From an uncultured Alphaproteobacteria bacterium (GTDB lineage Bacteria > Pseudomonadota > Alphaproteobacteria > RF32 > CAG-239), in contig CALXWA010000006.1 of assembly GCA_944392275.1 (NCBI GenBank), positions 1-64,000 on the forward strand: a stretch of 64,000 bases of DNA, in the 5' to 3' direction. Made by a program: the position numbers and the translations under genes. Shown here piece by piece: positions 7,110-16,725 of this stretch. Within the stretch, counting starts at the first letter, position 1. Each line of letters begins with the position of its first letter. Below the pieces are notes generated by a model. It did no database searches and was not told the DNA's origin. It was given only the letters and a program-made list of their open reading frames with translations.

Positions 7110-7817
7110 ATGAAAAGTATAGATATTTCATGGCGTAACTATCTGCTGCCGAACATCCATAATGAGGGATGGCGGTTTGTCGGGATTTTTGCTGCAATAA
7201 CAGCGTTATTGGCAATTATTTGGGAGCCATTGGGATGGTTTGGTTTGGTACTGACAATTTGGTGCTATTATTTCTTTCGGGATCCGGATCGTATTACTCC
7301 GGATATTGATAATGTTGTGGTCAGCCCTGCCGATGGTATTGTGCAGATGATTGCTAAGGTTAAAGCTCCGGAAGAGCTGGATATGGGTAACCAAGAATTT
7401 ACACGTGTCAGTATTTTTATGAGTGTTTTTAATGTTCACGTTAATCGTGCTCCGGCACAAGGGAAAATTACAAAATCGGTTTATGTGCCGGGTAAGTTTT
7501 TGAATGCAACTTTGGATAAAGCCAGTAAAGATAATGAACGTCAACTTTTGGCGATGAAAACTAAAAGCGGTAAAGATATTTGTTTTGTACAAATTGCCGG
7601 CTTGGTAGCCAGAAGAATTGTTTGTGATGCGATGCCCGGTCAAGAATATAAAGCCGGAGAGCGTTTTGGGATGATTCGTTTTGGGTCTCGGTTGGATGTT
7701 TATTTGCCTAAAGGTGTTGAGCCTCAGGTTGCTCTTGGGCAGACCATGGTGGCCGGAGAAAGTATTATTGCTAATTTAGAATCCGAGGCTCCGCAAGTTA
7801 AGGGAGTTGTTCGGTAA
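7110..7817 (+). CDS. psd: Phosphatidylserine decarboxylase proenzyme
   Basis: Psd makes phosphatidylethanolamine from phosphatidylserine at the inner membrane. The 235-residue length fits the short proteobacterial form. It has an N-terminal membrane segment (about 25-55), the conserved FFRDPDR, SPADG, FNVHVNRAP and the self-cleavage site in RFGSRLDVYLP, where Ser193 becomes the pyruvoyl group. ATG follows GAAAGG. The stop overlaps the pssA start by one base (TAATG), so the two steps from CDP-diacylglycerol to phosphatidylethanolamine are co-translated in one operon. Confidence 0.95.
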   Translation: MKSIDISWRNYLLPNIHNEGWRFVGIFAAITALLAIIWEPLGWFGLVLTIWCYYFFRDPDRITPDIDNVVVSPADGIVQMIAKVKAPEELDMGNQEFTRVSIFMSVFNVHVNRAPAQGKITKSVYVPGKFLNATLDKASKDNERQLLAMKTKSGKDICFVQIAGLVARRIVCDAMPGQEYKAGERFGMIRFGSRLDVYLPKGVEPQVALGQTMVAGESIIANLESEAPQVKGVVR

Positions 7818-8596
7818 TGGAAAATATTAATAACAAAATTAAGCTTTCCAGGCAAAAACTGACCACGCTTCCGTTTCGTAAGATTGCACCCAATATTGTA
7901 ACAATGTTGGCCTTGTGTGCCGGCGTAACCTCTATTCGTTATTCTATTCAAGAGGATTGGGCTAAGGCGGTTTTTTGTGTTTTTATTGCCGCTTTATTTG
8001 ATGGTTTGGATGGTCGTGTTGCCCGAATGCTTAAGGGGTCTACAAAATTTGGGGCAGAGCTTGATTCTTTGTCCGATTTTGTAAGTTTTGGTGTGGCTCC
8101 GGCTATTTTGCTCTATCAATGGTCGTTGTTTGATTTGCCAAAATTTGGATGGTTCTTTTGCTTGTTGATGTCAATTGGGATGGCCATGCGTCTGGCTCGG
8201 TTTAATACCATGTTGGATGAAGAGCCGCAACCGGAATACTGGAATCATTTCTTTGTCGGGGTTCCGGCTCCGGCGGCTGCCGCTTTGGCGATGATGCCGG
8301 TTATGATTTCTTTTGATTTTCCGGAATACACAATTGTTCGTTCGCATGCTTTTTGTGCGACCTTGCTTTGCATTGTGTCTTTTTTGATGGTTAGTCGAAT
8401 TCCGACTTTCTCTACCAAAAAACTCAAAGTCCCAACCTATATGTTTATGCCGATGATGTTGTTTGTGGCTTTGTTCTCAAGCTTTATCATTACGCAACCT
8501 TGGTTTACTTTAGGGGTTTTGACGCTTTTATATGCCCTTTCTCTTCCATTGGGAGTGTGGGTATTTTGGCGAGAAAAACGGAAGTTTGAAGCCTGA
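7817..8596 (+). CDS. pssA: CDP-diacylglycerol--serine O-phosphatidyltransferase
   Basis: PssA condenses CDP-diacylglycerol with serine, giving the substrate for Psd encoded just upstream. The CDP-alcohol phosphotransferase motif is complete: DGLDGRVAR then GAELDSLSD, with Asp62, Asp65, Asp83 and Asp87. Several hydrophobic helices follow, as expected for this 259-residue integral membrane enzyme. It overlaps psd by one base and is followed by a strong terminator, so psd-pssA forms a two-gene operon. Confidence 0.95.
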   Translation: MENINNKIKLSRQKLTTLPFRKIAPNIVTMLALCAGVTSIRYSIQEDWAKAVFCVFIAALFDGLDGRVARMLKGSTKFGAELDSLSDFVSFGVAPAILLYQWSLFDLPKFGWFFCLLMSIGMAMRLARFNTMLDEEPQPEYWNHFFVGVPAPAAAALAMMPVMISFDFPEYTIVRSHAFCATLLCIVSFLMVSRIPTFSTKKLKVPTYMFMPMMLFVALFSSFIITQPWFTLGVLTLLYALSLPLGVWVFWREKRKFEA

Positions 8597-8606
8597 GTTT
8601 TGCACT

Positions 8607-8640
8607 AAAGAGCCGTTACGAAAGTACGGCTCTTTATTTT
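8607..8640 (+). terminator. Terminator of the psd-pssA operon
   Basis: A ten-base stem (AAAGAGCCGT paired with ACGGCTCTTT) around a short loop, followed by TATTTT. Confidence 0.85.
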
Positions 8641-8706
8641 CTTGCTTTTTTCTTACTCATACTATAAATACTCAGTAGATGTTGACATAAATACTGGGGT
8701 CTGGTT

Positions 8707-9384
8707 GTGAAAAATTTGTTAGCAAAATTGTATGCCCTTGTTCTTTTTTATTATCATCACCGGAACACTTTGGTTGTGGTTAAAGAAAATGGGAAAGAAA
8801 CCTATCCGTTAAAAATAAAGGGATTACATCTTAAGTTTGCGGGAAAAAATTCGTGTTTGAAAATTTATGAACCTTTTAAAATTGATTGGTTCAAAATTAC
8901 TTTGGGAGATGATGCCGAAGTTGTTATCGGGAAGGGGAGTACCTTGCATCGGTTATCGGTCAGTAAGGTTAATCAGGGGAAACTTCTGATTGGTGAAAAT
9001 TTTTATAGTCACGGTAGTCGTATTTTTTTGCATGATGAGGCTCATAATTTTGTTAAAATCGGCAAGGATTGTATTTTTTCTTTTGATGTTTTTATTTGGC
9101 CAAGCGATGGGCACACACTTTATGATGTTGAGACCGGAAAAGTATTAAACCGTCCGCAGACAGGAATTTCTATTGGAAATCATGTTTGGTTGGGGCGAGG
9201 AGTCAGTGTTTTGAAAAACGTTGAAATTGCCGATGATGTGATGGTTGGGGCTTGTTCTTTGGTTAATCGTAGTCTGTTGGAAAAAAATGTTATTGCCGTT
9301 GGTAGTCCTGCTAAAGTCGTGCGTCGCGGTGTGAGCTGGAAATGGGAAAATACCGATTATTTTGAGGATGGTTTTGTTTCTTAG
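8707..9384 (+). CDS. Hexapeptide-repeat (left-handed beta-helix) acyltransferase
   Basis: This 225-residue protein has imperfect hexapeptide repeats ([46 protein letters not shown]) and the closing [12 protein letters not shown] typical of the maltose/galactoside O-acetyltransferase group. The His in SDGHTLYD is the likely catalytic base. Such enzymes acetylate sugars, often of surface polysaccharides. The start is GTG (8707). It ends with a TAG overlapping the stop of the converging uvrB gene. The target cannot be told. Confidence 0.8.
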   Translation: MKNLLAKLYALVLFYYHHRNTLVVVKENGKETYPLKIKGLHLKFAGKNSCLKIYEPFKIDWFKITLGDDAEVVIGKGSTLHRLSVSKVNQGKLLIGENFYSHGSRIFLHDEAHNFVKIGKDCIFSFDVFIWPSDGHTLYDVETGKVLNRPQTGISIGNHVWLGRGVSVLKNVEIADDVMVGACSLVNRSLLEKNVIAVGSPAKVVRRGVSWKWENTDYFEDGFVS

Positions 9385-11360
9385 CTTTTGAGATAGAGTT
9401 GCTCTAAATCTTTGATCTTGTCTCGATAAATAACCGCTGTTTCAAATTCGAGATTTTGAGCCGCTTCCATCATAAGCTTTTTATATTCGCGTAATTTTTT
9501 ATCAATATCCTTCAAATCTTCGGCTTTGGGAGAGGGATGATTGCTTTCTCCGGTTGAGGTCATTTCACTCAGGCTATCCGAAATTTTCTTTTTGATGGTT
9601 TGCGGGGTAATGCCATTGGCGGCGTTGTAGTTTAATTGTTTTTGCCGACGGCGTTCGGTTTCTTCCAGAGCTGCTTTTAGGGATCCGGTCATTTTATCGG
9701 CATAGAGGATAACTCGGCCTTGAGCGTTGCGTGCGGCTCTTCCGATTGTTTGGATTAAGGATCTTGTCGAACGAAGGAAGCCTTCTTTGTCGGCGTCTAA
9801 AATTGCAACTAAAGCACATTCCGGAATATCTAACCCTTCGCGGAGTAAGTTAATGCCAACTAAGACATCAAACTTTCCAAGCCGTAAATCGCGGATGATT
9901 TCTATACGTTCGAGGGTTTCAATATCGGAGTGAAGGTAGCGAACGCGGATACCATTGTCATTTAAATATTCGGTTAAATCTTCAGCCATTTTTTTGGTCA
10001 ATGTTGTTACCAGAACGCGATTTCCTTCCGCGGCAACTTTACGACATTCGTTCATTAAGTCGTCGACTTGGTTTTCTACTGGACGGACAAGGCAGAGCGG
10101 ATCGGTTAATCCGGTCGGACGGATAACTTGTTCTGCAAAAACGCCATGACTTTGTTCTAACTCCCAATCGCCGGGGGTGGCTGAAACAAAAATACTTTGC
10201 GGACGCATTCTATCCCATTCTTCAAACTTGAGAGGGCGGTTGTCTACACATGAAGGCAAACGGAAACCATAGTCGGCTAATGTACTTTTACGATTAAAAT
10301 CTCCGCGAAACATCCCGCCGATTTGCGGAACGGAGACATGGCTTTCATCAACAAAAAGCAAAGCATTCGGCGGAAGATATTCAAACAAGGTCGGAGGCGG
10401 CTCCCCGGAATTGCGTCCGGTTAAATAACGGGAATAATTTTCAATTCCTTTACAGGTGCCGGTTGCCTCAAGCATTTCTAGGTCAAAGCGGGTTCGTTGT
10501 TCCAGACGTTGTGCTTCCAAAAGTTTGTTTTGAGCTTTTAGTTCTTCTAAGCGTAATTCAAGGTCTTTTTTTATTTTGACGATTGCTTGCGAAATTGCCG
10601 GACGTGGCGTTACGTAATGGTTTGCCGGGTAAACCGTAATTTCTTTCAGAGTTGCTGTTTTTTTGCCGGTAAGAGAATCAAATTCGTTAATACTTTCAAT
10701 TTCATCTCCAAAGTAGGATATTCTCCAACCTCGATCTTCATAGTGTGCCGGAAAAATATCAAGAGTATCTCCATTGACGCGAAAGCTTGAGCGGATAAAG
10801 TTTTGTTGATTGCGTTCGTATTGAAGTTCGGTCAATTTTTTGCATACCTCTTGTACCGATATCTCTTCTCCGACTTTAAGGGGAAATGTCATGGCCGAAT
10901 AGGATTCAACATCTCCTAAACCATAAATACAAGAAACCGAGGCTACGATAATAACATCTTTACTTTCCAAAATACTGCGGGTTGCCGCATTCCGCATTCG
11001 GTCTATTTGTTCGTTTAAGGCTGAATCTTTTTCAATATAGGTATCGGTTTTGGGGACATAGGCTTCCGGTTGATAATAATCATAGTAGGATACAAAATAT
11101 TCAACATGATTGTGGGGAAAAAATTCCTTCATTTCAGAGTAGAGTTGTGCGGCTAAAATTTTGTTTGGGGCCATAATTAAAGCCGGCCGTCCTGTTTCTT
11201 CAATGATTTTGGCCATGGTATATGTTTTACCGCTGCCGGTTACTCCGAGCAAAACCTGACTCTTCTCCCCTCGTTTTAAGCCTTCGGTCAATTCTTTAAT
11301 GGCTTGAGGTTGATCTCCGGAAGGTTGAAAGGGGCTTTCTAATTGATAAAGTTTGCTCAT
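9381..11360 (-). CDS. uvrB: UvrABC excinuclease subunit B
   Basis: UvrB is the damage-verifying helicase-like subunit of nucleotide excision repair. The 659-residue protein has Walker A GVTGSGKT (39-46), the beta-hairpin region around [12 protein letters not shown], helicase motifs [21 protein letters not shown] and QTIGRAARN, and a C-terminal UVR domain ([20 protein letters not shown]) that binds UvrC. Length is normal. It follows the TPR protein gene with a short gap and overlaps the acyltransferase gene at the stop codons. Confidence 0.97.
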   Translation of the reverse strand: MSKLYQLESPFQPSGDQPQAIKELTEGLKRGEKSQVLLGVTGSGKTYTMAKIIEETGRPALIMAPNKILAAQLYSEMKEFFPHNHVEYFVSYYDYYQPEAYVPKTDTYIEKDSALNEQIDRMRNAATRSILESKDVIIVASVSCIYGLGDVESYSAMTFPLKVGEEISVQEVCKKLTELQYERNQQNFIRSSFRVNGDTLDIFPAHYEDRGWRISYFGDEIESINEFDSLTGKKTATLKEITVYPANHYVTPRPAISQAIVKIKKDLELRLEELKAQNKLLEAQRLEQRTRFDLEMLEATGTCKGIENYSRYLTGRNSGEPPPTLFEYLPPNALLFVDESHVSVPQIGGMFRGDFNRKSTLADYGFRLPSCVDNRPLKFEEWDRMRPQSIFVSATPGDWELEQSHGVFAEQVIRPTGLTDPLCLVRPVENQVDDLMNECRKVAAEGNRVLVTTLTKKMAEDLTEYLNDNGIRVRYLHSDIETLERIEIIRDLRLGKFDVLVGINLLREGLDIPECALVAILDADKEGFLRSTRSLIQTIGRAARNAQGRVILYADKMTGSLKAALEETERRRQKQLNYNAANGITPQTIKKKISDSLSEMTSTGESNHPSPKAEDLKDIDKKLREYKKLMMEAAQNLEFETAVIYRDKIKDLEQLYLKS

Positions 11361-11362
11361 TG

Positions 11363-13867
11363 TTATTGAATGGAATCCTTTAGCAATTCATTGTAAACTT
11401 TTGCAAAATCACTATAAGCTTTTGCTTCGTTTACAAGTTGATTAATGTGTTTGATATCTATTGTGTCTGATTCCATATAATCCGTCAAGACGTTGAAAGC
11501 TCCGTGGTATTTTGTTTTTTCAAAATAGGGCATGAACTTGTTGCGTAAGCGAACCAAGACCGTTTCTTTGCCGGATTTTTTCAAGGCGGTTGCCCAATCA
11601 AGAATATAAGCAATTTGTTCTTCTTCCAACTCTTGATTAGGAATTGGTTTTTTGACCAAATATTTGATGGTATCGGCAAATTTGGCCCATTGTTGGCTAT
11701 TCCAGTAAATTTCGCATTTTAGTAAAAGTGCGTTTTTGCTGTTGTCATCTTCTAAAAGTTTGAGGGCTTCGTTACTTAAGTTCATACTTCCTAAAGCTTT
11801 GGCTCGGATAATACGGCGATGAGCTTGAATTTCATAAGGAATGTTTGTCCGTTCGGTTTCGTTTAGGATGTTAAGAGCTGTTCCCGGCTGGTTTTCAAAC
11901 AAATTGATTATGGCCATGCGAGCTCCGACTTTTGCCGTATCAATTGCTGATAAATTTTCAGAGGATAACAGATTGCCCAAAAGTTGATAAGCTCGCGGTA
12001 ATAAATCTACGGCAACTAAGCGGTCTGCTAATTTTTGTATGATTTCGTTCTTATGGGGACTGATTTCTGCCAACCATTCAAAATCTTGGTATAAGGCTAA
12101 GGATTTGATAACCGGAAGTCTGCTGTCGGCTTGGTTGTTAATGAAGACATCTTCAAACCAGGTTACCATTTTTTGGTAAAGGTTTTTCTTTTGTTCGTCA
12201 TCTTTTGCCAAAGGAACAGACTGTTGTATTGTTTTTAAGGCATTATAATAATCATAATCCTTGATATATAAATCGGCCAATTTGTTTAATAACTCCCATT
12301 TGAAGTTGGGTTCTGGCCAAGCAAAACGTAAACGTTCCAATTCTGCGATGGCTTGTTTTAGCTTCATGGCTCCAAATTTTTCACTCAAAATCGTATAGTT
12401 ATAGCGAGCCAGAGCGGAGTATTTAACATCTTTTAGTTTTGATACATTGCGGTATTCGTGAATGGCATTACGAGAATATCCCTGAAGTTCTAATTTTTGA
12501 GCATTCAGAAATTTTGTTTCGGCACTGCGATCGCGAATACGTTTCCCTTCTCCGGATTTTAGAATATCGATAAAATTCTGTAAGGCAATATCGTCTCCGG
12601 CACGTAGAGCATTTTGAGCCGCAATTACCGCAATGCGGTCTTTAAGTTCTTGCGGGTAGTTACGAATTAAGGATAAATGGGAAGCTAAAATTACATTATT
12701 TTCCGGTTTATATTCTTGTGCTGCTGAACTAAGAGTACGCCAAAAAACGGCTTCTTGGTTTTCCGGAAGTCTACCATATTCAAAATTTTTGATTGCCTCT
12801 TCATAGCGATAGGTCAGAAAATTTGCTAATCCTATCAGGGCGTGAAAACTTTCCGTCTTGCTTTCGGGAAGTTTTAACTCTTCCATTTGATTTAAGGTAT
12901 AAAGAGCATTTGTTCCCAAACCTTTTGAAATGTAATATTTAATCAGTTCTTGCCGAATTTTATTTTTATTTTCGGGTTTGGCGGCAATAATTTCTTGTTT
13001 GAGTTGATCAACGGCGTCAATAAAGTTTTTCTCCATAATTTGAGGATCGACACTAATGTCAAACGGATTTTCACTTTGATCTTTTTGGTTAAAACGGGCT
13101 TGTCGCATCAGATTATCTAAGTTTTCCGAAATATTTAGGCTTCGGTTTTGGGCTTTTAAGATAAAACCGGTATTTCCTCTTAAAAGATTGATATCCGGAC
13201 TCTTGATCACAAAGGCCAGACCTTGTTTGGTTGCCAAAGAATCAAATTCTGGATAGCTATAGGTTTTATTAACTCCGTTTCCCGTTTCTCCGATGGTTCC
13301 GACATAGATAATGTCACCAACGTCGGGATCAATAACACTGACAACATTACCGGATTTTTCGGTTGGAATATAAAGGTATGAATTGTCAAAGCTGTCATAT
13401 TGGGTCAGAACATCCATTTCTTTGATTAGTTTTTGTTCTCTTCCCTGGATAAGGTCTACAATCCACAGTAAACCTTCACGACGAACATTAAAATCTGTTC
13501 CGGGGGTCAACTCCATATGGATAACCGTGGCATTGAGATGAGGAAGTTGAAAAATGTTTTTGGCCTTGTTTCCGGCTTGTCCTTTAAGTTCTTCAATGTC
13601 TGTGGCATGTGGATGGTCAAAGATAATCCATAATTTCCCTTCTCTTTGAAAAGTTGCCATGTTAACCGGCATATTCCATGGAAAACTTAAGCTCGAAATT
13701 TGATACGGTTTATCCGTTAAGCTTTTTTGTTGTGCGGGAACTGTTGTTTGAGCCGTATCCGGAAGTATTTGAGCTTGTGTTGTCGATACAGACATAAACA
13801 GACTGCAAAAGCAGCTGCCAATTAAAAATATTTTATTTAGAATATTATGTCTGTTTTGGGTTTGCAC
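11363..13867 (-). CDS. Large exported TPR-repeat protein of the flagellar cluster
   Basis: This 834-residue protein starts at GTG and has a signal peptide ([20 protein letters not shown]). Residues about 50-270 are beta-rich, and the rest is a solenoid of helical TPR-like repeats (for example [20 protein letters not shown] and [16 protein letters not shown]). It is probably periplasmic. It lies directly after motE in the order fliL-fliM-DUF6468-motE-TPR, which is familiar from alphaproteobacterial flagellar loci, so a role in motor assembly or stator function is likely but not shown. It is the penultimate gene before uvrB. Confidence 0.65.
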   Translation of the reverse strand: MQTQNRHNILNKIFLIGSCFCSLFMSVSTTQAQILPDTAQTTVPAQQKSLTDKPYQISSLSFPWNMPVNMATFQREGKLWIIFDHPHATDIEELKGQAGNKAKNIFQLPHLNATVIHMELTPGTDFNVRREGLLWIVDLIQGREQKLIKEMDVLTQYDSFDNSYLYIPTEKSGNVVSVIDPDVGDIIYVGTIGETGNGVNKTYSYPEFDSLATKQGLAFVIKSPDINLLRGNTGFILKAQNRSLNISENLDNLMRQARFNQKDQSENPFDISVDPQIMEKNFIDAVDQLKQEIIAAKPENKNKIRQELIKYYISKGLGTNALYTLNQMEELKLPESKTESFHALIGLANFLTYRYEEAIKNFEYGRLPENQEAVFWRTLSSAAQEYKPENNVILASHLSLIRNYPQELKDRIAVIAAQNALRAGDDIALQNFIDILKSGEGKRIRDRSAETKFLNAQKLELQGYSRNAIHEYRNVSKLKDVKYSALARYNYTILSEKFGAMKLKQAIAELERLRFAWPEPNFKWELLNKLADLYIKDYDYYNALKTIQQSVPLAKDDEQKKNLYQKMVTWFEDVFINNQADSRLPVIKSLALYQDFEWLAEISPHKNEIIQKLADRLVAVDLLPRAYQLLGNLLSSENLSAIDTAKVGARMAIINLFENQPGTALNILNETERTNIPYEIQAHRRIIRAKALGSMNLSNEALKLLEDDNSKNALLLKCEIYWNSQQWAKFADTIKYLVKKPIPNQELEEEQIAYILDWATALKKSGKETVLVRLRNKFMPYFEKTKYHGAFNVLTDYMESDTIDIKHINQLVNEAKAYSDFAKVYNELLKDSIQ

Positions 13868-13881
13868 TTTTTTTTCCGATA

Positions 13882-14523
13882 TTAAAAATTATTTCCTAAA
13901 AGCTCAGAGGTAATGATTTTTGCTTTCTCCGGTTTCATTTGTGATAAAATGGCCGAAGAGGTGTCGGCTTTCATGCCTTTAAGCAAGGCAACGGTTACTC
14001 CGGTATCTAAAGTATCAAAAATGCGGGCGGCATCTTTGGGTTTCATGGTTGTATATAATTTTACCAGAGAGGCTAAATTTTGCCGTTCTTTATCATCATA
14101 TTCATGAATTAATTTTTCTAATTTTTGTTCATAAGCTTTAAGTTGTTTTATTTTTTTATCTATTTCTTCTTCGGCAACTTTGAGCTGAATTGCTTTTTTA
14201 TCAATTTCTTGGGCACGTAAATCCAAAGCTTCTCTCCGCTCGGCCAATTCTTGCAAAATCATAATCTCGGATTGAGAAAACGCCGAGTTTCCGTTTTCGG
14301 GATTTTTGGCATTTTGCGGGGCGTCATTTAAAATCTTTTTTAGCTCGGCTGTTTCGGCATTAATTTTTTCTTCCGCCAAAGCTTGCGAGTGATCAATGCT
14401 AAATAATTTTGCATGAGGATCATTATAAAAATCAAAAACATTATTAATTCTTATTGATAGGGTTAATACGGCAATAAAAATTAATACAGGTAAAAGGCGA
14501 ATTTTAGATTTACGATGTTGCAT
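13882..14523 (-). CDS. motE: MotE-like flagellar protein
   Basis: This 213-residue protein has one N-terminal membrane helix (LLPVLIFIAVLTLSIRI), a coiled coil (about 85-150, rich in Glu, Lys and Gln) and a C-terminal domain like the MgtE-N/FliG fold (YTTMKPKDAARIFDTLDTGV, later ILSQMKPEKAKIITSELL). This is the layout of MotE, described in Rhizobiales as a periplasmic chaperone of the motility protein MotC. The neighbours are flagellar. No motC is in the window, so its partner here may be the TPR protein or the stator. Confidence 0.75.
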   Translation of the reverse strand: MQHRKSKIRLLPVLIFIAVLTLSIRINNVFDFYNDPHAKLFSIDHSQALAEEKINAETAELKKILNDAPQNAKNPENGNSAFSQSEIMILQELAERREALDLRAQEIDKKAIQLKVAEEEIDKKIKQLKAYEQKLEKLIHEYDDKERQNLASLVKLYTTMKPKDAARIFDTLDTGVTVALLKGMKADTSSAILSQMKPEKAKIITSELLGNNF

Positions 14524-14541
14524 GTGCTTACCCTTATGCTT

Positions 14542-15006
14542 TTATTTGATGGAACGCAGTGCTTTTAACAGCTCTAATTCCGCTTCTGAACGGTCTGACG
14601 ATTTTGATGAATTATCAAATTTTTCGCTCTTGATTGTTCCGATGTCGGTTATACGAGATGAAGTTGCCGATGTTTTTATTTGCCGGCCGTCATTAATGGC
14701 ATTTTCTAATTTATTGGCTAAATTATCGGCCCGTTCATTGATAAAAAGTAAATCATCTTTTAGTTCTTTGGCACTGTCTACTACTTCTCGAAGATTTTCC
14801 GATGAGTGTTCGGTTACGGATTTTAGTTTCGGAATGCTGTTTTCGGCTTTATAGGTTGCTTCATTTAAGGCTGAAACAAGTTTCCCGAGGCTACTTTGAT
14901 TTTTCCGTAAAATTTCAAGATTTTTATTGAGTTTATAGGCAAAAGCAATTGTCGGCAATAACAATGCTATAATAACCAAATTGATTAAAAGTTCCAGACT
15001 ATCCAT
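14542..15006 (-). CDS. DUF6468 flagellar-cluster protein
   Basis: The protein of 154 residues starts MDSLELLINLVIIALLLPTI, a membrane anchor, followed by a coiled-coil region of heptads. It lies between fliM and motE, where alphaproteobacteria carry a DUF6468 gene of unknown function. The ATG at 15006 is chosen because the frame upstream overlaps fliM and reads as a basic, unconserved extension. It is probably an inner-membrane accessory of the motor. Confidence 0.65.
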   Translation of the reverse strand: MDSLELLINLVIIALLLPTIAFAYKLNKNLEILRKNQSSLGKLVSALNEATYKAENSIPKLKSVTEHSSENLREVVDSAKELKDDLLFINERADNLANKLENAINDGRQIKTSATSSRITDIGTIKSEKFDNSSKSSDRSEAELELLKALRSIK

Positions 15007-15011
15007 TTTGT

Positions 15012-16037
15012 TTAGGCCTTTCCGTTTACTTTTATAACAATATTTTCGGCATTTCTTCCCATGGTTCCGGTAAGAAGAGGAACATCTCCGCAAAAGATTT
15101 TAACATCTTCATGTGGGTACATTTCTAAGGGCAAAAAGCTTCCTCTTTCCCATTTCGAAACATCGCCCAATTTTAGGGTAAATTCTTTAAGAACCGCTTT
15201 AACTTCTACGTCTGTTTCCCATAATTGTGAGATGAGATGCTTTTCCCAAATTGTATCTCGACCAAAGCGTTCTCCCATAAACATTTGTAATAAGACTTCA
15301 CGTATTGGTTCCAAGGTGGCGTAAGGAATCATTAGGTCAATCTTCCCGCCTCGGTCTTCCATGTCTATACGAAGGTGGGCCACAATAACGGCATTGGATA
15401 CGCGAGAAATGGTGGCAAAACGAGGGTTGGTCTCCATACGATCATAGATGAAATTTACGGAAGTTATCGGGTCAAAGGAGGTGGATAAATCCGATAAAAT
15501 TAATTGCATCATATCTTTGACGATGTTTAATTCAATTGTTGTATAGGGACGACCTTCCAATCGCATGGCGGCGGTGCCTCTGCGTCCACCGAGCAGAACA
15601 TCAACAATAGAATAAATTAAGGAACTATCTAAGGACATCAAACCATAGTTGTCCCATTCTTCCGCTTTAAAAACCGTCAATAATGTCGGCAAAGGAAGAG
15701 AATCAACATATTCTCCGAAACGCATAGACTCAATGCTATCAAGACTGACTTCTACGTTGTCTTGTGTAAAATTGCGAAGAGAGGTTGCCATTAACCGAAT
15801 TAAACGGTCAAAGACAATTTCTAGCATCGGCAAACGTTCAAAGGAAGTACTGTTGGCATTTAAAATTGCTCGAACACCGGTCCTTTGTGCCGTAAAACTT
15901 TCTTCCTCATTGCTATAACCAAGGAGGCTATCAATTTCTTCCTGATTGAGAATTTTTGAATCCGAAATTTGGGTATCCGTACCGTTTTCGGCGTTTGGAA
16001 TATTCTCATCGTTTGTTGTTTTATCGGTTTCTGCCAC
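15012..16037 (-). CDS. fliM: Flagellar motor switch protein FliM
   Basis: FliM is the C-ring protein that binds CheY-P and sets rotation direction. The 341-residue protein has the EIDSLLG motif near residue 34 (the CheY-binding segment lies N-terminal or within it), the middle domain with LPMLEIVFDRLIRLMATSLR, and a C-terminal SpoA-like domain (LKEFTLKLGDVSKWERGSFL). It starts with GTG. fliL lies 11 bases upstream and the DUF6468 gene just downstream, all in one operon. Confidence 0.95.
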   Translation of the reverse strand: MAETDKTTNDENIPNAENGTDTQISDSKILNQEEIDSLLGYSNEEESFTAQRTGVRAILNANSTSFERLPMLEIVFDRLIRLMATSLRNFTQDNVEVSLDSIESMRFGEYVDSLPLPTLLTVFKAEEWDNYGLMSLDSSLIYSIVDVLLGGRRGTAAMRLEGRPYTTIELNIVKDMMQLILSDLSTSFDPITSVNFIYDRMETNPRFATISRVSNAVIVAHLRIDMEDRGGKIDLMIPYATLEPIREVLLQMFMGERFGRDTIWEKHLISQLWETDVEVKAVLKEFTLKLGDVSKWERGSFLPLEMYPHEDVKIFCGDVPLLTGTMGRNAENIVIKVNGKA

Positions 16038-16048
16038 TTGTTTTTCCT

Positions 16049-16591
16049 TTAATTGTTCTCATTTGTAATTTCAAATGTTTTAAAATTTAAGCTGTTTACT
16101 TTTATCGGATAGACCAATAAATTTATGCGGTATAAAAGTTCTTCTTTTAACCAATAAAGGCCGTTTGCATTTTTTACATCCTCAACATTAAGTTCAATCG
16201 TGTGGCCTAAAACGGCATCTCGTATTCTAGGAATTAATGTTTCTATTGTTTTGACGTCTTCAACCCGATTAAGTTCTAGGCTAATACGTGTTGAAAGACG
16301 AGGACGTTCTTTTTTGTTATATGATTTTAATCCGACGGTGATTTCTGGAAGATCATAAAAAACAGTAATTTTTTCGTAGGATTGTCCATCCTGTTCTACA
16401 ATATTTTTTAGGATATTATAGTTTCCGGAGGGGAGATCTTCATAATCATTTTGGGATACTGAAACCATTCCAACCCCAATTCCTATCAGAATTAGCAGTG
16501 GAATTAAAAAAAATAAAATTTTTTTACGGCTGATGGGTTTGGTTTGAACTTCCGCTTCCTCATCATCTATATCGAAATCTTTTGCGGCCAT
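16049..16591 (-). CDS. fliL: Flagellar basal body protein FliL
   Basis: FliL surrounds and supports the stator. The 180-residue protein has a short acidic cytoplasmic N-terminus, one membrane helix (ILFFLIPLLILIGIGVGMVS) and a periplasmic domain with FYDLPEITVGL and RLSTRISLELN, as in the family. It is the first gene of the fliL-fliM-DUF6468-motE-TPR operon; upstream comes the terminator of the pilin-like gene. Confidence 0.9.
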   Translation of the reverse strand: MAAKDFDIDDEEAEVQTKPISRKKILFFLIPLLILIGIGVGMVSVSQNDYEDLPSGNYNILKNIVEQDGQSYEKITVFYDLPEITVGLKSYNKKERPRLSTRISLELNRVEDVKTIETLIPRIRDAVLGHTIELNVEDVKNANGLYWLKEELLYRINLLVYPIKVNSLNFKTFEITNENN

Positions 16592-16697
16592 TTTTTTATC
16601 TCAAAATTTACTGCAGTTAATATATATATACATTAAGATTATTTATAAATAAATGTAAATTTTTGACTTATTAACGTGAACACATTTGTTATAAAAT

Positions 16698-16721
16698 AAA
16701 GCCCTCTCAACAGAGGGCTTT
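16698..16721 (-). terminator. Terminator of the giant pilin-like gene
   Basis: A perfect ten-base stem (AAAGCCCTCT paired with AGAGGGCTTT) with a four-base loop, followed on the minus strand by ATTTTAT. It insulates fliL from the upstream adhesin gene. Confidence 0.85.
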
Positions 16722-16725
16722 ATTT